A stretch of 5,176 bases of DNA, taken from positions 1 to 5,176 of the forward strand of contig JAPKCZ010000190.1 of NCBI GenBank assembly GCA_028822745.1, given 5' to 3'. Numbering within the stretch: the first letter of the stretch is position 1; every line of letters starts with the position of its first letter. Below the pieces are notes generated by a model that searched no databases, was not told where the DNA came from, and was given only the letters and a program-made list of their open reading frames with translations. This DNA comes from Kiritimatiellia bacterium. Its GTDB lineage: Bacteria > Verrucomicrobiota > Kiritimatiellia > UBA8416 > JAIOPI01. The position numbers and the translations under genes are program-made. Positions 1 through 4,612 of this stretch are shown here, piece after piece.

Positions 1-52
1 CCGCAGCACTGGTGCCGATAAAGCGGCGCCGTGTCATTTTTGGTGTTGTCAT
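1..52 (-). CDS. N-terminal fragment of a Tat-exported protein (gene continues past the left edge)
   Basis: Reading leftwards from the ATG at 52-50, the visible peptide is MTTPKMTRRRFIGTSAA, followed by an incomplete codon. It carries a twin-arginine signal (T-R-R-R-F-I, residues 7-12) followed by the start of a small hydrophobic Ala/Gly/Ser stretch. This is the N-terminus of a protein exported folded through the Tat pathway. The start is supported by an AAGGA Shine-Dalgarno sequence 7 bases upstream on the minus strand (64-60). A second in-frame ATG at 37-35 has no such site. In PVC bacteria this kind of leader is common on Gfo/Idh/MocA oxidoreductases and other periplasmic enzymes, but the 17 visible residues cannot tell which enzyme this is. 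The gene is divergent from the sugar kinase, so a role in the same sugar pathway is possible but only inferred. Confidence is good that a gene starts here and low for any specific function. Confidence 0.72.
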   Translation of the reverse strand, partial: MTTPKMTRRRFIGTSAA

Positions 53-59
53 TGAAATT

Positions 60-64
60 TCCTT
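60..64 (-). promoter_or_regulatory. Ribosome binding site of the Tat-signal gene
   Basis: On the minus strand the bases read AAGGA within a longer AAAAAGGA run, 7 bases before the ATG at 52-50. It decides the start of a gene otherwise too short in this window to be noticed. Confidence 0.7.
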
Positions 65-133
65 TTTCGGTTGCCCGTCGACCTTCTGTGTCGGTCAAGC
101 GATACGTCCAAATAGCCTGCCCCACATCTCTGA

Positions 134-155
134 TACATGCAATCAAGAACATGTA
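134..155. repeat. Inverted repeat TACATG-N10-CATGTA
   Basis: Two perfect 6-base arms (134-139 and 150-155) are separated by 10 bases, in the middle of the divergent region. It could be a dimeric regulator binding site shared by both flanking genes. No family can be assigned, and a 6-base match may be chance. Confidence 0.4.
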
Positions 156-185
156 GAGGTGTTTGCTGTGGGGCCATCGAAGCGA

Positions 186-218
186 GGCACGAGCGGAGAT
201 TGTCTTGTGGCTCGTGCC
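186..218. repeat. Perfect 9-bp inverted repeat (GGCACGAGC / GCTCGTGCC)
   Basis: Arms at 186-194 and 210-218 are fully complementary around a 15-base loop. The stem is GC-rich and should fold stably in RNA or act as a dyad in DNA. No T-run follows it on either strand, so it is not a standard intrinsic terminator. It lies about 100 bases upstream of the kinase start, so it could be in that gene's leader or be an operator. The function is unknown. Confidence 0.55.
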
Positions 219-311
219 GAAACGGATGCGGAATCAATAGAATCTGTTGTTTGAGCGGGAGCTTTTGTATCGTCGTCGTGGATTTCGAATAGAAAACATC
301 GAGATAATGTT

Positions 312-315
312 GAGG
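312..315 (+). promoter_or_regulatory. Ribosome binding site supporting a TTG start for the sugar kinase
   Basis: GAGG lies 6 bases before the in-frame TTG at 322. The alternative ATG at 307 has only a GAG three bases upstream, and the TTG at 247 has no visible site. This favours 322 as the start. Confidence 0.5.
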
Positions 316-321
316 TGTACG

Positions 322-1203
322 TTGGGAAGCTCATTTAAAATCGCGGGTCTTGGCGAGGCGCTCTGGGACGCCTTCCCGGAAGGGGAGAAGTTCGGGGGAG
401 CACCTGCCAATTTTGCATGTCATTGTCGCTCGCTTGGTGCGGATGCGTTTATGGTCAGCAGTTTGGGCTGTGACGCGCGTGGCCAAACGGCGCGTGCCTT
501 TTTGGATGCGTATGGCGTGGATACCACCTGCCTGGTTGAAGACCCCGAGCATGAGACAGGCGTTGTGCTGGTCACGCTCGACGTCGATGGCAAGCCGGAC
601 TACGAGATCAAGCAGCACGTTGCCTGGGACCACATTCCGTGGACGGACGCGATGGCTCAGGCGGCTCCGCAGTTGGATGCCGTTTGCTTCGGGTCGCTCG
701 CGCAGCGTAGTGATGTGTCACGCGCGACGATCGCGCGTTTCCTTGGGGCAACACCGACCGACTGTTTACGCGTGTTTGACGTCAATCTTCGCCAAGCGTA
801 TTACGACGATGCCATTTTGCAGGCGTCGCTGACCATGGCGAGCGCGTTGAAGCTGAGTGATGAAGAATTGCCTGTCGTGGCACAACTCGTGGGCGCAGAC
901 GGTGACGATGCTGAAAAAGTGGACGTCATTATGAAGGCGTTTGATCTGCGTTTGGTGGTGTTGACGCTGGGGGGCAAGGGCGCCCTGATGGTGACGCCGG
1001 ATGAATCCAGCTTCGCAACGCCGCCCGCTATTAACGTCGTCAATACCGTAGGGGCCGGCGATGCATTGACCGCCGCTGCGGTAACAGGCTTTCTGGGCGG
1101 ACTGCCGTTGGATGTGATTAATGCCAAGGCCAATCAATTGGCCAGCTATGTGTGTACGCAGGATGGTGCTGTGCCGCCCCTGCCGGATGCAACTTCTGCG
1201 TGA
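322..1203 (+). CDS. PfkB-family carbohydrate kinase, probable fructokinase
   Basis: Cytoplasmic ATP-dependent sugar kinase of the ribokinase/PfkB family, expected to phosphorylate a ketose, most likely fructose to fructose 6-phosphate. Counting 293 residues from the TTG at 322, the first beta strand KIAGLGEALWD (6-16) leads into the N-terminal signature GGAPANFACHCRSLG (25-39). Family-typical segments follow: GSLAQRS (124-130), DVNLRQAYY (153-161), LKLSDEELP (176-184) and LTLGGKG (214-220). The C-terminal signature is NTVGAGD (241-247), where D247 is the expected catalytic base. The usual Asp at the start of that motif is Asn here. DVNLR, LKLSDEELP and GSLAQRS resemble bacterial fructokinases more than ribokinases, but substrate is inferred. 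The length is normal. The start is uncertain: ATG at 307 would add five residues, TTG at 247 twenty-five. The TIM-barrel gene 81 bases downstream is probably co-transcribed. Confidence 0.9.
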   Translation: MGSSFKIAGLGEALWDAFPEGEKFGGAPANFACHCRSLGADAFMVSSLGCDARGQTARAFLDAYGVDTTCLVEDPEHETGVVLVTLDVDGKPDYEIKQHVAWDHIPWTDAMAQAAPQLDAVCFGSLAQRSDVSRATIARFLGATPTDCLRVFDVNLRQAYYDDAILQASLTMASALKLSDEELPVVAQLVGADGDDAEKVDVIMKAFDLRLVVLTLGGKGALMVTPDESSFATPPAINVVNTVGAGDALTAAAVTGFLGGLPLDVINAKANQLASYVCTQDGAVPPLPDATSA

Positions 1204-1213
1204 CATCAGCTTC

Positions 1214-1231
1214 CACATGCATAAATATGTG
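1214..1231. repeat. Short inverted repeat CACAT-N8-ATGTG in the kinase/TIM-barrel gap
   Basis: Five-base arms (1214-1218 and 1227-1231) flank an AT-rich centre just after the kinase stop codon, followed by TTTATT. It is too weak for a confident terminator. It may be a minor hairpin within the operon message, or chance. Confidence 0.25.
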
Positions 1232-1270
1232 AGTTTATTCGACATTTGAACCCAATGATGAGAGAAGCAC

Positions 1271-1276
1271 AAAGGA
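1271..1276 (+). promoter_or_regulatory. Ribosome binding site of the TIM-barrel gene
   Basis: AAAGGA ends 8 bases before the ATG at 1285 and favours that start over the in-frame starts at 1246 (TTG), 1255, 1258 and 1276. Confidence 0.65.
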
Positions 1277-1284
1277 TGAGTAAC

Positions 1285-2304
1285 ATGAAAATTCCTAGCC
1301 GGTCGGTTGCCGAACTCGGTGTCGTGCCGACGCATTTAGGTTTTGTCGGTGGGGCTGTTCCTGACGATGAAGGCCGCCTGCCGCGCAACGCAGAGGGTGA
1401 AATCGTTGCCGCCGCGGGTATGCGCGATCTGGCCAAAGACAGCGTCGTGCGCCAGGACGCTGTCATGCTGCCCATGTTCTTCGGGACGAATGAAGGCGAT
1501 GTGGCGGAGATGATCGATGCGATGAAAGCGCTCGACCTGGACGTGCATCTCGTCCTGATGGTTGGCGGTGTTGATCCCATGTCGCCCGAGGATGAAGACG
1601 GCGTCTTGGCCGTGTTGCTGGAAGGGTTGGGTACCGCCAAAAAGCACGGCGTGAAGCATGTGTCATCCACATCGGTCGAAGAATGGATGAAGCCTGGTGC
1701 CCAACCACGCACGGGAGCCGATCTGGATGCAGCCGTGAAACAGAACATCGCCGTTCACGCACGTGCCTACCGGGAAGCCGGCCTGGCAGAGTCTTGTGTG
1801 GAATCCTGGAGCATCGAATTTTTGCGCCCCGGTGAATTCCAGACCTTCACCAGCTTGGCCCGCTTGCAGCCTGTCATCAAGGGGCTCAACGACGAACTGG
1901 GTGAACCCTTCTTTAAGATTCTGGTCGACGCAGCGCATTGCGGTGATTCCGATCTGAACATCCTCGAGAACGAGGCGCTTATCGCCGAATTGGCAGCAAG
2001 CGACCATCTCGGTGTGTTTCATTGTTCAGCCAAAACAACGCGTGGTTGCCTGACGACGGATGATGGCTGGATCGGTGCGCTGCTAACGGCGGCGGCAAAG
2101 ACGGGCAAGCTGAAGCATGTGTTTGTCGAAATTTTCCGCCACGACGATCCCGCGCTGGCCGGATTACGCGAGTTGGATTCAGGGCATGGCGTAGATACGG
2201 TTGGCGAACGCGGCTATCATCAGGCCACGGTGGATGCCCTTAAAGATGTGGCCCTGCGTCTCAACAATCTAGTTGTCCGCGGCATGTTGGCCCCGCGCGC
2301 CTAG
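1285..2304 (+). CDS. Xylose-isomerase-like TIM-barrel protein, probable sugar isomerase/epimerase
   Basis: Predicted cytoplasmic metal-dependent sugar (or sugar-phosphate) isomerase/epimerase of 339 residues, counted from the ATG at 1285. It has no signal peptide. Late-strand motifs supply a plausible metal site: E178 (SIEFLRPGE), D215 (LVDAAH), H246 (VFHCSAK) and E282 (FVEIF). In D-tagatose 3-epimerases the metal ligands are Glu, Asp, His and Glu, and substrate is held by a Glu six residues after the first ligand, a His three after the Asp, and an Arg soon after the His. Here E184, H218 and R253 fall at those places, the last shifted by one. This supports a ketose 3-epimerase-like active site, though overall sequence is not obviously close to characterised epimerases. 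The barrel core would start around HLGFVGG (17-23). Its position behind a fructokinase-like gene suggests it supplies that kinase with a ketose. Fold assignment is fairly confident. The exact substrate is unknown. Confidence 0.82.
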   Translation: MKIPSRSVAELGVVPTHLGFVGGAVPDDEGRLPRNAEGEIVAAAGMRDLAKDSVVRQDAVMLPMFFGTNEGDVAEMIDAMKALDLDVHLVLMVGGVDPMSPEDEDGVLAVLLEGLGTAKKHGVKHVSSTSVEEWMKPGAQPRTGADLDAAVKQNIAVHARAYREAGLAESCVESWSIEFLRPGEFQTFTSLARLQPVIKGLNDELGEPFFKILVDAAHCGDSDLNILENEALIAELAASDHLGVFHCSAKTTRGCLTTDDGWIGALLTAAAKTGKLKHVFVEIFRHDDPALAGLRELDSGHGVDTVGERGYHQATVDALKDVALRLNNLVVRGMLAPRA

Positions 2305-2322
2305 ATGGCGCAGCGTGGGTGA

Positions 2323-2354
2323 GTAGGCCAGGCCTGCGCCTATTTGTGTAGGCG
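2323..2354. terminator. Overlapping hairpins at the convergent gene ends
   Basis: Two alternative stems share the segment GCCTA. GTAGGC (2323-2328) can pair with GCCTAT (2338-2343), with one G-T pair and a 9-base loop, followed by TTG. CGCCTA (2337-2342) can instead pair perfectly with TAGGCG (2349-2354) around TTTGTG. The second stem covers the last codons of the minus-strand propeller gene. Stems are short and T-runs poor, so termination activity is tentative, but this 35-base gap is where both convergent transcripts should end. Confidence 0.35.
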
Positions 2355-3380
2355 TAGCAGCTTGGTTGTGCGGCCGGTGCGGTTCCAGTCCTGCACGTAG
2401 AGGTTGCCGTCGGCGTCGAATCCGCATCCGTGAGGTGCGGTGAAGATGCCACCCTTCCACTGATCGACTGGGACACCGAAGTTGGCCCAGTGCCCGCGGT
2501 TCTCATTGTCGCCAAGGCGGGCGATGAGCTTGTTGTCTTTGTCCAAGATGACAACGCGCGCTTCAAGCTCGGCGACGGCCAATGTGTCCTTGTAAATCGA
2601 GAACGAGCATGGGCGGCGCAGGCCGGTGATCAACACTTTTTTGAAGTTCAGATCCAGGTCGTAGGCAACGACGCGGCGGTTTTCACGGTCAGCCACGAGT
2701 AGCTGCGGTTCATCTGGGTTACGCGTATCATAGATGAGGCCATGGCAGGTTTTGAATTGGCCGTCTTCGCCAGCGCCGCGTACGCCGATGACCTTGACGG
2801 GCTTCTGGTCGCTGTCGAACTTGACGATGCGCTGCGTGCCGTAGCCATCTGCTGCATAAATGGATCCATCCGGTGCCACGGCCACAGCCGTCACGTTTTT
2901 GAATGTGTATTCCGGAGGCTGCGCCCTCAGGTCAATGGTCCAAACCTTGGTGCCGTCCATTTTTAGTTTAACGATCTGGCGGCCAGACGAAGCGCCATAA
3001 ATGAATTCTTCGTCTTTTTCCTTCACGATCGTGAGGCCGTGGATTTTGAGGCGAGGTTCACCGATCGCTTTGATAAATTTTCCGTCGGCGTCATATACGA
3101 GAATTGAGTTTTCCGTATCCGTGCAGACGTAAACCAAATTTTGTGAATCGACAACGATGGATCCGTGCGTGCTGCCGGGGAAGGGGGCGTCCGTGCGAGC
3201 ACCCCAGCCAGGCACGGTCACAAAACAGATGTCGCCTTCGCCAACCAGAGCTGGGCTGTCAATGCCCGCAGGTGCTGCGCCCGGATGGTCATGTGACGCT
3301 TTCGCGTCGTCGACGCAGTGCGCTGAGACCCATGAGGTGGTCAATACGAGTGCGAAAATAGCGCCCAGTAGTCGTGTCAT
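2340..3380 (-). CDS. Secreted NHL-type beta-propeller protein
   Basis: Exported protein of 346 residues, counted from the ATG at 3380-3378. Residues 1-20 form a Sec signal peptide (positive start, hydrophobic core, likely cut at VSA-HC). Residues about 45-346 contain repeats of the NHL/six-bladed propeller kind: a hydrophobic strand, then D-x-x-G or a similar turn, then a strand such as ILVYDADGKFIKAIG (93-107), AVAVAPDGSIYAADGYG (165-181), LLVADRENRRVVAYD (227-241) and CGFDADGNLYVQDWN (319-333). Four His-Gly pairs (H72, H114, H213, H317) recur at blade starts, which would place histidines near the central channel. Peptidyl-hydroxyglycine amidating lyases are Zn-dependent NHL propellers with three metal-binding histidines, so an enzymatic role is possible, but no family is certain. 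An in-frame extension to 3551 is unlikely because the signal peptide would become internal. The gene is divergent from the membrane cytochrome gene. Confidence 0.88.
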   Translation of the reverse strand: MTRLLGAIFALVLTTSWVSAHCVDDAKASHDHPGAAPAGIDSPALVGEGDICFVTVPGWGARTDAPFPGSTHGSIVVDSQNLVYVCTDTENSILVYDADGKFIKAIGEPRLKIHGLTIVKEKDEEFIYGASSGRQIVKLKMDGTKVWTIDLRAQPPEYTFKNVTAVAVAPDGSIYAADGYGTQRIVKFDSDQKPVKVIGVRGAGEDGQFKTCHGLIYDTRNPDEPQLLVADRENRRVVAYDLDLNFKKVLITGLRRPCSFSIYKDTLAVAELEARVVILDKDNKLIARLGDNENRGHWANFGVPVDQWKGGIFTAPHGCGFDADGNLYVQDWNRTGRTTKLLRLHK

Positions 3381-3387
3381 CTTATTA

Positions 3388-3391
3388 CTCC
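3388..3391 (-). promoter_or_regulatory. Ribosome binding site of the propeller gene
   Basis: GGAG on the minus strand ends 7 bases before the ATG at 3380. It fixes the start directly at the signal peptide. Confidence 0.7.
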
Positions 3392-3402
3392 GTGATGCTT
3401 GC

Positions 3403-3415
3403 TTTATCTTATAAA
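3403..3415 (-). promoter_or_regulatory. AT-rich -10-like element of the propeller gene
   Basis: The minus strand contains TTTATAAGATAAAG-like sequence with TATAAG (3413-3408) and TAAGAT (3411-3406), either of which could serve as a -10 hexamer. It is also a small dyad (TTTAT-CTT-ATAAA on the plus strand). No good -35 is found 16-18 bases upstream, so the promoter call is weak. Confidence 0.3.
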
Positions 3416-3470
3416 TCCGCGGACGATTTCGAGTTGGAAAACTACCGTTGAATGCGCTGTGTAGGCAAGG

Positions 3471-3484
3471 CTTGTGTGCACAAG
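3471..3484. repeat. Dyad CTTGTG-TG-CACAAG in the divergent region
   Basis: Two 6-base arms flank a TG centre, and it contains the perfect palindrome TGTGCACA (3475-3482). Its position midway between two divergent genes fits an operator for a dimeric regulator. The core GTGCACA recurs at 3528-3534. No regulator gene is visible nearby. Confidence 0.4.
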
Positions 3485-3510
3485 TAATGAAGTTTTTGCT
3501 CTGATTGCCC

Positions 3511-3540
3511 TTGCGCATGCAGAATGCGTGCACATAGGAT
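3511..3540 (+). promoter_or_regulatory. Candidate sigma70-like promoter of the membrane cytochrome gene
   Basis: TTGCGC (3511-3516) and TAGGAT (3535-3540) are separated by 18 bases, 32 bases before the start codon. A dyad CGCAT-GCAGA-ATGCG (3514-3528) and the second GTGCACA word (3528-3534) lie within it. Match to consensus is partial. Confidence 0.35.
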
Positions 3541-3560
3541 ATCCGTATCAATATCTGTGT

Positions 3561-3566
3561 AAAAGG
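3561..3566 (+). promoter_or_regulatory. Ribosome binding site of the membrane cytochrome gene
   Basis: AAAAGG ends 6 bases before the ATG at 3573, supporting this start over the upstream in-frame GTG at 3474. Confidence 0.6.
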
Positions 3567-3572
3567 CTTGCT

Positions 3573-4571
3573 ATGAAATGTTTTGAGAATAATAAGGTGG
3601 TGCTTTGGGTGGTCGGGCTAGCAACCGTTTCGTTGGTCGGTGCGGCCGTTTGGGTCAGTTACTTCGAGACGCCAGAGCTCAACGGGCTCATGGAGGTCGG
3701 CGGGAACCTGCATCCGCTTTTCCTGCACCTACCTATTGGTATTTATGCATTTGTCCTGTTTACCGCTTTTATTGCACCGCTGCTGAAACGCGAGAAAGCG
3801 GACGACGCCATTGTGCGGCAATCGTTGGGGCTGACCGCTTTGACGGCATATGCCGCGGCCATGTTTGGGCTCCTGCTCTACATGCAGGGGGATTATTCCG
3901 GCGATCTGATTGAAGACCATCTGCGCTGGGGCGTTGTCGTCGCCGTCGTCTGCCTGCTGTTGTATGCCATCGTCAGCTGCATGCCGGGTCGGCTCGTCAT
4001 CCATCGCATTCTCTTGATTGTGGGCGCGGTGAGTATGAGTCTGGCCGGACATTACGGAGGGATCATCACGCACGGCGACCCGCTAGCACCATTGCAGGTC
4101 GAAGAAATCGATGTGCCCGAGGCACCGGCTAAAATTTTCGTTTACGAAGATGTGGTGACACGCATTTTCAAAGACAAGTGCTACCGTTGTCATTCGGAGG
4201 ATACCAAGCAGAAGGGCGAGCTACTGCTGGATACGTTTGAAAACATCATGGCTGGCAGCGAAAACGGTGATGTGATTGTGCCGGGCTCTCTTGCCGACAG
4301 CCCGCTAAGCGACGGCCTGCATTTGCCGCTCGATGATGATTACCATATGCCACCGGAAGGCAAGCCGCAGATGGACCCACAAGCCATCGTACTTGTCGAT
4401 GCCTGGATTGCTGCTGGTGCCAATCAGAAACAGCTGCTTGCCGAAACCGGCTGGGACGCGGAGCTCATTCAGTGGGCCATCGATTATCTACTCACACCTG
4501 AAGCGGTGCAAGAAGCGCCTGAAGTGGCCGAGGACGCACCTGAAGCAGACGCCGAAGCGGTCACCCCGTAA
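3573..4571 (+). CDS. Five-helix membrane protein (DUF2231-like) with C-terminal planctomycete-type cytochrome c domain
   Basis: Probable inner-membrane redox protein of 332 residues. Hydrophobic segments lie at about 9-29, 48-71, 85-106, 119-137 and 145-163. Positive loops at KREK (72-75) and around R140-R145 suit a cytoplasmic side, so the N-terminus is inside and everything after 164 is periplasmic. Helix 2 is preceded by HPLFLHLPIG (47-56), as in DUF2231-type membrane proteins. The periplasmic part holds one heme c site, CYRCH (203-207), then GELLLDTFENIMAGSENGD and VPGSLADSPL, as in planctomycete cytochrome c domains, with M259 of MPP as probable sixth ligand. An Ala/Glu/Pro-rich acidic tail ends the protein (about 308-332). 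Histidines 47, 52, 116, 160 and 167 all fall near the predicted periplasmic face and might bind further heme. Electron-transfer partners are unknown. It is divergent from the propeller gene. Confidence 0.88.
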   Translation: MKCFENNKVVLWVVGLATVSLVGAAVWVSYFETPELNGLMEVGGNLHPLFLHLPIGIYAFVLFTAFIAPLLKREKADDAIVRQSLGLTALTAYAAAMFGLLLYMQGDYSGDLIEDHLRWGVVVAVVCLLLYAIVSCMPGRLVIHRILLIVGAVSMSLAGHYGGIITHGDPLAPLQVEEIDVPEAPAKIFVYEDVVTRIFKDKCYRCHSEDTKQKGELLLDTFENIMAGSENGDVIVPGSLADSPLSDGLHLPLDDDYHMPPEGKPQMDPQAIVLVDAWIAAGANQKQLLAETGWDAELIQWAIDYLLTPEAVQEAPEVAEDAPEADAEAVTP

Positions 4572-4583
4572 GTCTGAAGCCCC

Positions 4584-4603
4584 ACGGAGCCGTAACGCTC
4601 CGT
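4584..4603. terminator. Hairpin between convergent genes, possible bidirectional terminator
   Basis: ACGGAGC (4584-4590) and GCTCCGT (4597-4603) form a perfect 7-bp stem with a 6-base loop inside the 41-base gap between two convergent stop codons. Placement is typical of a shared terminator, but no T-run follows on either strand, so Rho-independent action is uncertain. Confidence 0.5.
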
Positions 4604-4612
4604 CCCGGTGGT

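Larger units (their letters stand above)
53..321. other. Divergent intergenic region between the Tat-signal gene and the sugar kinase
   Basis: No convincing gene is seen here. Plus-strand reading frames crossing the region lack a recognisable protein and a ribosome binding site. Because the flanking genes point away from each other, promoters for both should lie inside. No strong -35/-10 pair is visible. The best plus-strand candidate is weak: TTGTAT at 265-270 with an AT-rich stretch near 288-295. Two inverted repeats (134-155 and 186-218) are the clearest structures. Confidence 0.6.

Noticed and set aside
2..55. Plus-strand frame reading RSTGADKAAP to a stop at 53-55, resembling the C-terminal end of a LacI-family regulator
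   Set aside because: The resemblance rests on a few residues and ends in an odd Cys/His/Trp-rich tail. The opposite strand of the same bases has a ribosome binding site, an ATG and a Tat motif, which is far stronger.
12..254. Plus-strand open frame of about 80 codons before the sugar kinase
   Set aside because: No ribosome site, no recognisable domain, and overlap with the minus-strand Tat gene and the inverted repeats. Composition does not look like protein.
766..1748. Long minus-strand open frames (766-1335 and 1206-1748)
   Set aside because: They lie opposite well-supported kinase and TIM-barrel genes, have low-complexity translations and no domain signature, so they are shadows of the real coding strand.
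3381..3551. N-terminal extension of the propeller gene to 3551
   Set aside because: It would bury a clear Sec signal peptide, and the ATG at 3380 has a GGAG at the right distance. The extension's composition is not protein-like.
3474..3572. Upstream GTG start for the membrane cytochrome
   Set aside because: The added 33 residues contain no recognisable feature and overlap the candidate promoter. The ATG at 3573 has AAAAGG six bases upstream.
4584..4603. Hairpin as a strong Rho-independent terminator
   Set aside because: The stem is perfect but no T-run follows on either strand, so it is only listed as a possible terminator.
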